Positions 1 to 7,246 of a stretch of DNA of 8,503 bases are shown one piece after another. The translations under genes and the position numbers were made by a program. The stretch is from positions 1 to 8,503 of the forward strand of contig JAEDEK010000084.1 of NCBI GenBank assembly GCA_016293365.1, written 5' to 3'. The stretch comes from Bulleidia sp. (GTDB lineage: Bacteria > Bacillota_I > Bacilli_A > Erysipelotrichales > Erysipelotrichaceae). Every line of letters begins with the position of its first letter. The first letter of the stretch is position 1. The notes under the pieces are model-generated. The model was not told the DNA's origin. It worked only from the letters and a program-made list of their open reading frames with translations, and made no database searches.

Positions 1-603
1 ATCGGTGAAATGAGCACATTGACAAAGGCTGAAGGCGAAGCATTCGGCAAAAAGGGAAATGATGTCTTCCGTAAGATTGAAACATTCCCTCTGCCTGTCA
101 TTGCTGCCATCAACGGCTTTGCATTAGGCGGCGGTAACGAACTGGCAATGAGCTGTGATTTCAGAATCTGTTCTGAAAATGCAGTGTTCGGTCAGCCTGA
201 AGTCGGTCTTGGCATCACGCCAGGATTTGGTGGAACGCAGCGTCTTGCCCGTCTTGTCGGTGCAGGTTATGCAAAATACATGATCTATACAGCAAGAAAC
301 ATCAAGGCGGATGAAGCTTACAGAATCGGTCTTGTCAATCAGGTTGTACCTGCTGAAGAACTGATGGCAACAGCTGAAAAGCTCGCTTCCATCATTGCAG
401 GCAATGCGCCGATTGCAGTACGTAACTGCAAGAAGGCTGTCAATGACGGTCTGGAAGTCAACATGGATGACGCGCTTGTTGTGGAAGAAAAGCTGTTTGG
501 TGACTGCTTCCAATCCTGGGATCAGCAGGAAGGTATGGCAAATTTCCTGCGTAAGAAGGACGATCCAGCCAAGGTAAAGCGTGTTGCTTTCCAGAATAAA
601 TAA
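1..603 (+). CDS. crt: 3-hydroxybutyryl-CoA dehydratase (crotonase), 5'-truncated by window edge
   Basis: Crotonase-fold enzyme that reversibly dehydrates 3-hydroxybutyryl-CoA to crotonyl-CoA in the cytoplasm, a step in butyrate formation. The reading frame is open from base 1. The first residues, IGEM, match the end of the family's GADIxEM oxyanion-hole segment, so the ATG at 10 is internal and roughly 60 N-terminal residues lie outside the window (family about 260 aa; 200 seen). Both catalytic glutamates are present: in GGGNELAMSCD (codon 139-141) and in FGQPEVGLG (codon 199-201), followed by the typical GFGGTQRL. The C-terminal helices that pack in the trimer/hexamer are complete, ending in a TAA. 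It is followed 22 bases later by hbd, in the same operon. Other enoyl-CoA hydratases share the fold; the neighbours make the short-chain butyrate role by far the most likely. Confidence 0.95.
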   Translation: MGEMSTLTKAEGEAFGKKGNDVFRKIETFPLPVIAAINGFALGGGNELAMSCDFRICSENAVFGQPEVGLGITPGFGGTQRLARLVGAGYAKYMIYTARNIKADEAYRIGLVNQVVPAEELMATAEKLASIIAGNAPIAVRNCKKAVNDGLEVNMDDALVVEEKLFGDCFQSWDQQEGMANFLRKKDDPAKVKRVAFQNK

Positions 604-625
604 GAAATCACAGGAGGAAATGAAA

Positions 626-1504
626 ATGAAGGTAGCTGTAATTGGTGCAGGTACAATGGGCCGTGGTATTGCCCAGGCTTTTGCACAGTGTGCGGATGTC
701 GAAAAGGTTTATCTTTGTGACATCAAGCAGGAATTTGCTGACAACGGCAAGAACATGGTCAAGAAGGGTCTTGACAAAAGAGTAGCCAAGGGCAAGATGA
801 GCCAGGAAGATGCTGATGCAATCACAAACAAGATCGTAACAGGTCTCAACAGCCAGGCTGTTGATCCGGATTTGGTTGTTGAAGCAGCTCTGGAAGTTAT
901 GGAAATCAAGAAGAACACATTCAAGGATCTGCAGGAAAATATCGTTAAGAATGAAAACTGCATTTATGCATCCAACACATCTTCTCTTTCCATTACTGAA
1001 ATCGGTGCAGGCCTCAAAAAGCCGGTCATCGGTATGCATTTCTTCAATCCAGCTCCAGTCATGAAGCTTGTTGAAGTCATCAAGGGTGCAAACACTCCTG
1101 ATGCTGATGTTGAAAAGGTAAAGGAAATTTCCGCTGCACTTGGTAAGACAGCAGTTGAAGTCAACGAAGCTCCAGGCTTTGTTGTCAACAGAATTCTGAT
1201 TCCTATGATCAATGAAGGTATCCAGGTTTACCAGGAAGGCGTTTCTGATATCGCAGGTATCGATGCTGCCATGAAGCTTGGTGCAAACCATCCGATGGGA
1301 CCACTGGAACTGGGCGACTATATCGGTCTTGATATTGTTCTTGCAATCATGGATGTCATCTACAAGGAAACAGGCGACTCCAAGTACAGAGCATGCACAT
1401 TATTAAGAAAGATGGTTCGTGCCGGCCACCTGGGTGTCAAGAGCGGCAGAGGATTCTACATCTACAATGCTGACCGTACAAAGACACCGGTTGACGCAAA
1501 ATAA
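626..1504 (+). CDS. hbd: 3-hydroxybutyryl-CoA dehydrogenase
   Basis: NAD(P)H-dependent reduction of acetoacetyl-CoA to 3-hydroxybutyryl-CoA, the step before Crt. The protein is 292 aa, close to the family's usual 280-290. An N-terminal Rossmann domain begins at once with VIGAGTMGRG (GxGxxG at residues 7-12). The catalytic set of the 3-hydroxyacyl-CoA dehydrogenase family is complete: Ser119 in SNTSSL, His138 in GMHFFNP, Glu150 twelve residues later in KLVEVI, and Asn188 in VVNRIL. The C-terminal dimerisation domain carries the usual MKLGANHPMGPLELGDYIGLD. I chose ATG 626 because AGGAGG at 612-617 sits 8 bases upstream. ATG 620 is only 2 bases from that site, and an in-frame ATG at 581 would overlap crt and add residues not found in the family. 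Cofactor preference (NADH or NADPH) cannot be read reliably. Confidence 0.95.
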   Translation: MKVAVIGAGTMGRGIAQAFAQCADVEKVYLCDIKQEFADNGKNMVKKGLDKRVAKGKMSQEDADAITNKIVTGLNSQAVDPDLVVEAALEVMEIKKNTFKDLQENIVKNENCIYASNTSSLSITEIGAGLKKPVIGMHFFNPAPVMKLVEVIKGANTPDADVEKVKEISAALGKTAVEVNEAPGFVVNRILIPMINEGIQVYQEGVSDIAGIDAAMKLGANHPMGPLELGDYIGLDIVLAIMDVIYKETGDSKYRACTLLRKMVRAGHLGVKSGRGFYIYNADRTKTPVDAK

Positions 1505-1513
1505 ACAGATGAT

Positions 1514-1538
1514 CTGTCAGGCATACCATGCCTGACAG
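1514..1538 (+). other. Intercistronic hairpin between hbd and bcd
   Basis: CTGTCAGGCAT and ATGCCTGACAG form a perfect 11-bp stem around the 3-base loop ACC, and can be extended outward by weaker pairs. It lies 10 bases after the hbd stop and 35 bases before the bcd start. No U tract follows (next bases GTTCATTG), so it is not a canonical intrinsic terminator. Likely roles, by inference, are protection of the upstream hbd message from 3' exonucleases, a processing site, or partial attenuation. Confidence 0.7.
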
Positions 1539-1573
1539 GTTCATTGATATCAGGAAATTTGGAGGAAAGAAAA

Positions 1574-2731
1574 ATGGATTTCCAGCTTGATCAGAAGCAT
1601 GAGATGGCAAGAACTCTGTTCAGAGATTTTGCCGAAAAAGAAGTTAAGCCTGTTGCGATCGAAACAGACGAAACAGAACAGTTCCCACGTGAAACTGTTA
1701 AAAAGATGGCAAAGGCAGGTTTCCTTGGCATTCCAATGCCAAAGGAATACGGTGGCCAGGGATGCGATCCTCTGACATACATCATGTGTGTTGAGGAACT
1801 GGCTAAGGTATGTGGTACAACATCCGTTATCGTTTCCGCACACACATCTCTGTGCTGTGACCCGATCAACACATACGGTACACCAGAACAGAAAGAAAAG
1901 TTCTTAAGACCACTTGTCACAGGTGAAAAGCTTGGTGCATTCGGTCTGACAGAACCAGGTGCCGGTACAGACGCACAGGGTGTACAGACAAAGGCAGTTC
2001 TTTCAGAAGATGGTAAGGAATGGATCCTCAACGGTTCCAAGTGCTTCATCACAAACGGTAAGGAAGCAGATATCTACATCATCATCGCTTACACAGACAT
2101 CGTCGAAAAGAAGGGCAGAAAGTCCAAGAAGTTCACAGCATTCATCGTTGAAAAGGGTACTCCAGGATTCACATTCGGTACAAAGGAAAAGAAGATGGGT
2201 ATCCGTGGTTCCGCTACATATGAACTGATTTTCCAGGACTGCCATATCCCTGCTGAAAATCAGCTCGGCAAGCGTGGTGCAGGTTTCCCGATTGCCATGC
2301 ATACACTCGATGGCGGTCGTATCGGTATCGCTGCACAGGCTCTTGGTCTTGCTGAAGGTGCTCTTGAACGTACAATTGCGTATGTCAAGGAAAGAAAGCA
2401 GTTCGGTCGTCCGATCGGCGCATTCCAGAACACACAGTTCCAGCTTGCTAACCTGGCGACTCAGGTTGAAGCTGCTCAGCTGCTTGTTTACAAGGCTGCT
2501 GAAGCAAAGGCAAAGTCCGACAGATATTCTGTTGAAGCTGCAAAGGCAAAGCTGTTTGCTTCCGAAACTGCAATGGATGTCACAACAAAGTGCGTACAGC
2601 TGTTAGGTGGCTATGGTTACATCAGAGAATACGAAGTTGAACGCATGATGAGAGACGCAAAGATTACTGAGATCTATGAAGGTACTTCTGAAGTACAGAG
2701 AATGGTCATCTCCGGCGATCTGCTGAAGTAA
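1574..2731 (+). CDS. bcd: Butyryl-CoA dehydrogenase (acyl-CoA dehydrogenase family)
   Basis: FAD enzyme that reduces crotonyl-CoA to butyryl-CoA, working with the EtfBA flavoprotein encoded directly downstream. The protein is 385 aa, the normal size. The family order is visible: an N-terminal helical domain; the middle beta domain with FGLTEPGAGTD (residues 123-133) contacting flavin and substrate; and a C-terminal helical domain with RKQFGRPIGAFQ, QLLGGYGY and the end motif EIYEGTSEVQR. In that motif Glu369 (codon 2678-2680) is the expected catalytic base of short-chain members. ATG 1574 is chosen because GGAGG at 1561-1565 lies 8 bases upstream; the in-frame ATG at 1544 precedes that site and would add ten non-conserved residues. 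In clostridial relatives, Bcd/Etf couples this reduction by NADH to ferredoxin reduction. That coupling is inferred here from family and gene order, not shown by the sequence. Confidence 0.95.
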   Translation: MDFQLDQKHEMARTLFRDFAEKEVKPVAIETDETEQFPRETVKKMAKAGFLGIPMPKEYGGQGCDPLTYIMCVEELAKVCGTTSVIVSAHTSLCCDPINTYGTPEQKEKFLRPLVTGEKLGAFGLTEPGAGTDAQGVQTKAVLSEDGKEWILNGSKCFITNGKEADIYIIIAYTDIVEKKGRKSKKFTAFIVEKGTPGFTFGTKEKKMGIRGSATYELIFQDCHIPAENQLGKRGAGFPIAMHTLDGGRIGIAAQALGLAEGALERTIAYVKERKQFGRPIGAFQNTQFQLANLATQVEAAQLLVYKAAEAKAKSDRYSVEAAKAKLFASETAMDVTTKCVQLLGGYGYIREYEVERMMRDAKITEIYEGTSEVQRMVISGDLLK

Positions 2732-2752
2732 TTGGAAGGAGACGCGAAAAAT

Positions 2753-3541
2753 ATGAAAATCGTAGTATGTATTAAACAGGTTCCTGATACAGCAGGCGGA
2801 GTCAAGTTCAAGGCTGACGGTACACTGGATCGTGGTGCAATGCTTGCAATCATGAATCCGGATGACAAGGCAGGTCTTGAAGCTGCTCTTCGTATCAAGG
2901 ATACAGATCCTGAAAACATCAAGGTAACTGCTGTTACAATGGGTCTTCCAAAGGCTGATGCAGTTCTGCGTGAAGCTATGGCAATGGGTGCTGATGATGG
3001 TGTTCTGATCACTGACCGTGTACTTGGTGGTGCAGATACATGGGCAACATCTTCCACAATTGCAGGTGCTCTGAAGAACATGGAATATGACCTGATCTTC
3101 ACTGGCCGTCAGGCAATTGACGGTGATACTGCGCAGGTAGGTCCACAGATTGCTGAACATCTTGGTCTTCCTTGCATCTCCTATGCAAAGGCAGTTGAAG
3201 TAGAAGGCGATACAGTCAGAGTAAAGAGACAGTTTGATGATGGTTACATGATCGTCACAGCCAAGATGCCTTGCCTTGTTACAGCATTAACAGAACTGAA
3301 TGAAGCAAGATACATGACTCCTGGCGGAATCTTCGATGCTTTCGACAAGGAAGTACGTGTCATGGGTCGTGCAGATCTGGATGTATCTGATGACAATATC
3401 GGTCTCAAGGGTTCTCCTACAAAGATTGCCAAGGCTTCCGATAAGGTTGCCAAGGGCAAGGGTACAGTAGTTACACCTGAAACTGCTGATGATGCAGCTG
3501 CATACATTGCAGATGTACTGGCTGAAAAGCATGTCATCTGA
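2753..3541 (+). CDS. etfB: Electron transfer flavoprotein beta subunit
   Basis: Small subunit of the ETF heterodimer that passes electrons between NADH, ferredoxin and Bcd. It has 262 aa, as expected for EtfB. It starts with the family's MKIVVCIKQVPDT, followed by LNPxD-like IMNPDDKAGLEAAL. The strongly conserved flavin/nucleotide loop GRQAIDGDTAQVGP is at residues 118-131. The C-terminal tail (about 235-262) is the arm that wraps the partner subunit. ATG 2753 is preferred, with AAGGAG at 2736-2741 upstream. A TTG at 2732 opens the frame earlier but gives residues (EGDAKN) outside the family start. The gap to bcd is 21 bases and to etfA 20 bases. Bifurcating-type ETF is likely from the bcd linkage; non-bifurcating use cannot be excluded by motifs alone. 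Confidence 0.95.
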   Translation: MKIVVCIKQVPDTAGGVKFKADGTLDRGAMLAIMNPDDKAGLEAALRIKDTDPENIKVTAVTMGLPKADAVLREAMAMGADDGVLITDRVLGGADTWATSSTIAGALKNMEYDLIFTGRQAIDGDTAQVGPQIAEHLGLPCISYAKAVEVEGDTVRVKRQFDDGYMIVTAKMPCLVTALTELNEARYMTPGGIFDAFDKEVRVMGRADLDVSDDNIGLKGSPTKIAKASDKVAKGKGTVVTPETADDAAAYIADVLAEKHVI

Positions 3542-3561
3542 GGAAGGAAGAGGAATTTACA

Positions 3562-4626
3562 ATGATCAATAAGAATCTTGATGAATACAAGGGCATTGCG
3601 ATCTATGCCCAGCAGGTAGACGGAAAGCTTTCTCCGATTTCCTTGGAACTTCTTGGAAAGGCAAGAGAGCTCGCAAATGACCTGGATGAAAAGACAGTTA
3701 CAGCCGTTCTGATCGGTTATGAAGTAGCTGGACTTGCTGATGAACTGGCTGCTTATGGTGCAGACAGAGTTGTCATCGCAGATGATCCTGAACTGAAGGA
3801 TTACAGAACAGAACCATATACACAGGCTCTGGCTGGCTATATCAATGAATTCAAGCCTGAAATCATGCTTGTCGGTGCTACAGCAATCGGCCGTGACCTT
3901 GGTCCTAGAACTTCCGCAAGAGTTCAGACTGGTCTGACAGCTGACTGTACAGTACTGGAAATCGGTGATTTCCCATTAGTTGCGATTCCAGGCAAGGAAG
4001 ATGAACAGAAGCACAAGCAGCTGCTGATGACACGTCCTGCATTCGGTGGTAATACAATCGCTACAATCGCTTGTCCGGATAACCGTCCTCAGATGGCTAC
4101 TGTAAGACCTGGTGTCATGCAGAAGATCACACCAATTGAAGGTGCTAAGGCTGAAGTCATCAACTGGAAGGCTCCACTGGAAATCAACAACTGCTATGTT
4201 GAAATCGAAAAGGTAGTCAAGGAAGTTTCCACAGTTGCTGATATCTCTGCAGCTAAGGTACTTGTTTCCGGTGGTCGTGGTGTCGGCTCCAAGGAAAACT
4301 TCAAGCTGCTGGAAGATCTGGCAGAAGTACTTGGTGGTACTGTTTCCTGCTCCAGAGCTGTTGTTGACAACGGCTGGCTGGATAAGGAACTGCAGGTTGG
4401 TCAGACAGGTAAGACTGTACGTCCACATGTATATTTCGCTATCGGTATCTCCGGTGCAATTCAGCATGTAGCAGGTATGGAAGAATCTGATATCATCATT
4501 GCGATCAACAAGGATGAAACAGCTCCAATCTTCGATGTAGCTGACTATGGTATCGTTGGTGATCTCAACAAGATCCTCCCATTACTGACAGATAAGATCA
4601 AGGCTGCTCTGGCTGCCAAGAACTGA
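3562..4626 (+). CDS. etfA: Electron transfer flavoprotein alpha subunit
   Basis: Large subunit of the ETF heterodimer and partner of EtfB. It has 354 aa, without the extra N-terminal 4Fe-4S domain found in some anaerobe EtfA proteins. The N-terminal half resembles the EtfB fold (YKGIAIYAQQVDG; ATAIGRDLGPRTSARVQTGL). The C-terminal FAD domain is canonical: VSGGRGVGS (235-243), GQTGKTVRP (280-288), GISGAIQHVAGM (295-306), then INKDETAPIF and ADYGIVGDL. Its start at ATG 3562 has AGAGGA at 3549-3554, 7 bases upstream. It is the last gene of the operon, with an intrinsic terminator 17 bases after the stop. Lysine is written almost always as AAG here, as in the other four butyrate genes, which fits high expression. 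Confidence 0.95.
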   Translation: MINKNLDEYKGIAIYAQQVDGKLSPISLELLGKARELANDLDEKTVTAVLIGYEVAGLADELAAYGADRVVIADDPELKDYRTEPYTQALAGYINEFKPEIMLVGATAIGRDLGPRTSARVQTGLTADCTVLEIGDFPLVAIPGKEDEQKHKQLLMTRPAFGGNTIATIACPDNRPQMATVRPGVMQKITPIEGAKAEVINWKAPLEINNCYVEIEKVVKEVSTVADISAAKVLVSGGRGVGSKENFKLLEDLAEVLGGTVSCSRAVVDNGWLDKELQVGQTGKTVRPHVYFAIGISGAIQHVAGMEESDIIIAINKDETAPIFDVADYGIVGDLNKILPLLTDKIKAALAAKN

Positions 4627-4642
4627 TTATTATAACGATTCG

Positions 4643-4671
4643 GGTGAATGATCATGTCATTCGCCTTTTTT
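4643..4671 (+). terminator. Intrinsic terminator of the butyrate operon
   Basis: GGTGAATGA (4643-4651) pairs with TCATTCGCC (4657-4665) in a 9-bp stem with one G-U pair and the 5-base loop TCATG. Six T residues follow at 4666-4671. It starts 17 bases after the etfA stop. The roughly 120 bases between it and the next terminator contain no supportable gene. Confidence 0.9.
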
Positions 4672-4792
4672 ATTACAATGGAAAAAGATCTATCGTGATT
4701 GTGAAATATTCGCAATGGCTGGAAACACTGTTGCATCTGATACAACGTGAATCATGTTTATCAGTATCTCTATGGCAATGGAATCTGATAAT

Positions 4793-4820
4793 AAAATAGA
4801 CCGCATCAGCGGTCTATTTT
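4793..4820 (-). terminator. Bidirectional terminator downstream of the 105-aa gene
   Basis: AAAATAGACCGC (4793-4804) and GCGGTCTATTTT (4809-4820) are perfect complements, giving a 12-bp stem with the 4-base loop ATCA. Because the stem has A on one side and T on the other, it can terminate both strands. It begins 10 bases after the stop of the - strand gene ending at 4831, so its main client is that gene. It can also catch read-through from etfA. Confidence 0.9.
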
Positions 4821-4830
4821 GTATAACATG

Positions 4831-5148
4831 TCAGATTTTACGACAGGCTTGATCCAGGCATGACAGTTTTTCATGAATTTCATGAGATAACAGTCTCGCC
4901 TTTTCTTCTGTCAGATCTGGCTTTGCTTTCCGGAGAAAGTCAATGCATTCTTCTGCCCGGAAAGAATAGGCATGTTGGTGAATGGCATGGGACAGTTCGT
5001 AACGGATGATACTGTCCTTGAGATCTGATACGCGCACTTCGAAGTAATACATGTTCTGATAGGAGATAATGAAACGGGTATTCTGTGCTGTCAGATCAAA
5101 TCCATGCTCGATAATCTTTTTCTGTAAAATCTCGGCTTTTTTACTCAT
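4831..5148 (-). CDS. Hypothetical protein, 105 aa, soluble
   Basis: I do not recognise this protein. The start is ATG 5148-5146 (protein begins MSKKAEILQKKIIEHGFDL), because GGAGGTG (complement of 5154-5160) lies 7 bases upstream. An in-frame ATG at 5202 would include that ribosome binding site inside the gene. The sequence suggests an N-terminal helix (2-17), a short beta region with aromatic residues (NTRFIISYQNMYYFEVRV, 23-40) and a helical C-terminal half (about 64-105, with FLRKAKPDLTEEKARLLSHEI). There is no signal peptide, transmembrane segment or metal motif, although four histidines lie in SHAIHQH and SHEIHEK. The gene has its own terminator and is divergent from the ECF sigma operon, sharing a 224-base leader region with it. 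A link to the stress operon is possible but not shown. Confidence 0.75.
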   Translation of the reverse strand: MSKKAEILQKKIIEHGFDLTAQNTRFIISYQNMYYFEVRVSDLKDSIIRYELSHAIHQHAYSFRAEECIDFLRKAKPDLTEEKARLLSHEIHEKLSCLDQACRKI

Positions 5149-5214
5149 TTGCCCACCTCCAAGTACAAAATGTGAAGCTTCAATTCCAAAAGACAAAAAC
5201 ATAATAACGGATCA

Positions 5215-5303
5215 TTTCAAAAATCATGTTCCCATTTGTGAAACCTGTTTCTGAATTTGAAACATGTCATCACATTTCAAGTACAGATAACAATTGCTTG
5301 AAA
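5215..5303. promoter_or_regulatory. Cluster of TTGAAA boxes in alternating orientation
   Basis: Within the 224-base divergent intergenic region, the hexamer TTTCAA/TTGAAA occurs four times, alternating in orientation: TTTCAA at 5215-5220, TTGAAA at 5257-5262, TTTCAA at 5275-5280 and TTGAAA at 5298-5303. A related GAAACCTGTTTC near-palindrome is at 5240-5251, and TGAAAC occurs at 5239 and 5258, 19 bases apart. Such an array is compatible with an operator or with overlapping ECF-type -35 elements. The AT-rich context raises the chance frequency of these words. Confidence 0.35.
5258..5283 (+). promoter_or_regulatory. Candidate ECF-type promoter of the sigma operon
   Basis: TGAAAC (5258-5263), then exactly 16 bases, then AGTA (5280-5283). 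This resembles the TGAAAC-N16-CGTA layout known for Bacillus ECF sigma factors, with one mismatch in the -10. It points toward the sigma gene, which would fit autoregulation. Transcription would begin near 5290, leaving an 80-base leader. Confidence 0.35.
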
Positions 5304-5322
5304 TTCCATTATTTTTTAAAAT
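5294..5322 (+). promoter_or_regulatory. Candidate housekeeping promoter of the sigma operon
   Basis: TTGCTT (5294-5299), a 17-base spacer, then TAAAAT (5317-5322). The -10 matches five of six consensus bases but the -35 only three, so the call is tentative. It lies about 50 bases before the sigma start codon and would supply basal expression. The 5-bp inverted pair GTAAC (5327-5331) / GTTAC (5347-5351) follows and could be an operator. Confidence 0.35.
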
Positions 5323-5372
5323 GAATGTAACAAAGCAGAAATCCATGTTACTAATATAGTGAAGAGGTAAAG

Positions 5373-5864
5373 ATGAAAACCATACTGGAAAAACTGTTCC
5401 GTACATACTGGAAGGAAATCTGCATGTATTTCTATGGACTCTGCCATGATATGACTCTTTCAGAAGATCTGAGCAGTGAAGTATTTCTGGAAGCAGTCAG
5501 ATCCATTCCATCCTTTCAGGGCAACAGTTCTGTCCGTACATGGCTGTACGGCATCGCAAGAAACCGATGGTATCTGCATTTAAGAAAAAAGAAGACACAG
5601 ATTCAGACATACAGTCTCAATGATCTGCTGAATGATCCGATGGATCCAAACACAGAAGAATACCCATATGTACAGGAATGGATGGAACATCTTGTTTCAC
5701 AGGAAAATCAGACTGCACAGAAGGTATTCCATATGAGAATGGATGGCTATTCATTTTATGAGATTTCAGTCGCATGCAATCTTACGGAAAATTCAGCCCG
5801 TGTCATATGGCACAGGATCAAAACAAAGCTTCAGCAGCAATACAGGAAGGAGGAAACCCTATGA
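5373..5864 (+). CDS. ECF-type RNA polymerase sigma factor
   Basis: A 163-aa alternative sigma factor of the extracytoplasmic-function group, which directs RNA polymerase to a specific promoter set. Region 2 covers about residues 5-74: the DLSSEVFLEA core (32-41) and FQGNSSVRTWLYGIARNRW (48-66), the usual -10 recognition and polymerase-binding segment, followed by a basic stretch LRKKK. After a linker, region 4 (about 105-160) contains the helix-turn-helix MDGYSFYEISVACNLTENSARVIWHRIK, which reads the -35. AAGAGG at 5362-5367 is 5 bases before ATG 5373. The stop overlaps the next start by 4 bases (ATGA), so sigma and anti-sigma are made together. The subgroup and target genes cannot be told from the sequence. 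Confidence 0.93.
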   Translation: MKTILEKLFRTYWKEICMYFYGLCHDMTLSEDLSSEVFLEAVRSIPSFQGNSSVRTWLYGIARNRWYLHLRKKKTQIQTYSLNDLLNDPMDPNTEEYPYVQEWMEHLVSQENQTAQKVFHMRMDGYSFYEISVACNLTENSARVIWHRIKTKLQQQYRKEETL

Positions 5865-6385
5865 GCAGAATATCATGTGAAATATGCAAGGATCTGATCC
5901 CGCTTGTACAGGATGGCGTTGCATCCAGGCAAAGTTGCGACGCAGTGTATGAACATATTGAACAGTGTCATGAATGTGCACAACTGTTTCACGCTTCAAA
6001 TACGAATGAAGAAGTGGATGAAACCCGGATTCTGAAAAAGACAAGAAAACTGATCAACTCTGTACTGACAGTCATGCTGTTTGTATTCATCGTTACTGGT
6101 GTATTTCTGACAGATGGAATGAATGTAATGATGAATACAGTTATCATGCCGGTTACAGGTACAATATCGTACATTGTATTCAGACGCAGTGCTTTCTGGC
6201 GTACACCGGTTATCATTGCAGTATTTACAGCACTCTATCATCTTCTGTCCGTGTTACAGCAGAATGGTGGATATGGTGACATTGGTGGTGTTGTGATATT
6301 CGCACTTCTGTATTCTCTATTTGCCTTATGCGGTATTGTCATTGCGGCATTATTACATTATGCTTTCAGAAAGGAACATTTATGA
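5861..6385 (+). CDS. Zinc-finger membrane anti-sigma factor
   Basis: A 174-aa protein expected to hold the preceding ECF sigma factor at the membrane until a signal arrives. The cytoplasmic N-terminus has C6-x2-C9 (CEICKDLIPLVQDGVAS) and H32-x3-C36-x2-C39 (HIEQCHEC), the HxxxCxxC motif of the zinc-binding anti-sigma (ZAS/zf-HC2) domain. Four hydrophobic segments follow, at about 65-84, 89-107, 115-133 and 142-167, so it is polytopic rather than the more common single-pass type. ATG 5861 has AAGGAGG at 5847-5853, 7 bases upstream, and overlaps the sigma stop. An earlier in-frame ATG at 5774 lies deep in the sigma gene and is rejected. Loss of zinc by thiol oxidation would be one plausible trigger, but this is inference. 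Confidence 0.88.
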   Translation: MSRISCEICKDLIPLVQDGVASRQSCDAVYEHIEQCHECAQLFHASNTNEEVDETRILKKTRKLINSVLTVMLFVFIVTGVFLTDGMNVMMNTVIMPVTGTISYIVFRRSAFWRTPVIIAVFTALYHLLSVLQQNGGYGDIGGVVIFALLYSLFALCGIVIAALLHYAFRKEHL

Positions 6386-7245
6386 AAAACAGAGTATTAC
6401 GAATCATCGCTTTTGTTGTGGCGGTTGGATTGATTGTAACACTTGGCTCATTTGCCAATTCATTGGTCGGTAATCCGATCAGTAAACTACTTGCAAAGAA
6501 GTCTGCAGAAAAATATATATCAGAAACTTATCCTGCGTCAGATTACACAATTGAAGAAACAGGCTACAGTTTTAAAGATGGAAACTATTATGTTCATGTT
6601 GTATCTCCATCTTCCATGGATACAAAATTTTCCATTTCTGTCAACTGGATGGGTAAAGTCCTGTATGACTGGTATGAAACGGTTGAATCAAAAATGGTAA
6701 CGGCACAGCGAATCGACAGTGATTACAGAAATCTGTGTGATTCCATCTTCTCTTCTGCTCTGTTTCCATATCCATCAGATCTTGTATCTGGAACACTGAA
6801 TTATGGTGACAGGGAATCCATGGAATACATTGCGAAAAATGAACAAAACATTTACCGTAAAAACTATCTGACAACAGAAGACCTTGTTCTGGATGGTATT
6901 TATGATGTCGGTGAGCTAGGTAAAACATATGGTTCGTTATGTCTGTATGTGGATACGGAAAACTGTACAGAACAGATGGCTGCAGAAGTACTGTTACAGA
7001 CGAAAAAACTGTTCGATCAGGCTGGCGTCGGATTCCATGATATTGATCTGACTTTACAGCAACCACGTGATGAGGATGGAAACAGATCTTGTGAATCCTT
7101 CCACATGCTTTCTTTCCTGTATGAAGATATCCAAGAAGATGGACTTATTGAAAAGGTACAGCAGATTCATACAGATACAGAAAACTATTTTCACCAGATG
7201 GACATTATGAAAAGTGAAGAGCTTGGAAAGGCAGTGGAGGAATAA
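6382..7245 (+). CDS. Membrane-anchored YfjL-like protein, possible accessory to the anti-sigma factor
   Basis: A 287-aa protein starting in an ATGA overlap with the anti-sigma gene; AAGGA at 6371-6375 is 6 bases upstream. One N-terminal hydrophobic segment (about 5-28) follows a short basic start (KNRVLR), giving an uncleaved anchor or signal peptide and a large extracytoplasmic part. Just after it comes GNPISKLLAKKSAEKY (30-45), then YSFKDGNYYVHVVSPSSMDT (62-81). To my memory this arrangement matches the YfjL-like proteins of Firmicutes; I could not confirm it by search. There are few cysteines and no enzymatic motif I recognise, and the C-terminal third is acidic and helical. In this operon it could sense an envelope signal or modulate the anti-sigma factor; no function should be taken as established. 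Confidence 0.8.
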   Translation: MKNRVLRIIAFVVAVGLIVTLGSFANSLVGNPISKLLAKKSAEKYISETYPASDYTIEETGYSFKDGNYYVHVVSPSSMDTKFSISVNWMGKVLYDWYETVESKMVTAQRIDSDYRNLCDSIFSSALFPYPSDLVSGTLNYGDRESMEYIAKNEQNIYRKNYLTTEDLVLDGIYDVGELGKTYGSLCLYVDTENCTEQMAAEVLLQTKKLFDQAGVGFHDIDLTLQQPRDEDGNRSCESFHMLSFLYEDIQEDGLIEKVQQIHTDTENYFHQMDIMKSEELGKAVEE

Positions 7246-7246
7246 G

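Noticed and set aside
608..1291. Long - strand open frame of 227 codons opposite hbd
   Set aside because: It lies entirely opposite a gene with complete catalytic motifs, has no ribosome binding site, and its cysteine-rich composition is typical of an antisense shadow.
2603..3160. Long - strand open frame of 185 codons opposite bcd and etfB
   Set aside because: It spans the junction of two clear genes on the other strand and encodes no recognisable motif.
3976..4467. - strand open frame of 163 codons opposite etfA
   Set aside because: Antisense shadow of the conserved FAD domain of EtfA, with no independent start signals.
4545..4745. - strand open frame of 66 codons over the etfA end
   Set aside because: It runs through the operon terminator and has no ribosome binding site.
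4672..4792. Possible gene remnant between the two terminators
   Set aside because: All frames are broken by early stops and no protein-like segment was found.
6641..7066. - strand open frame of 141 codons opposite the YfjL-like gene
   Set aside because: No start signal, histidine-rich shadow composition, and a well supported gene on the other strand.
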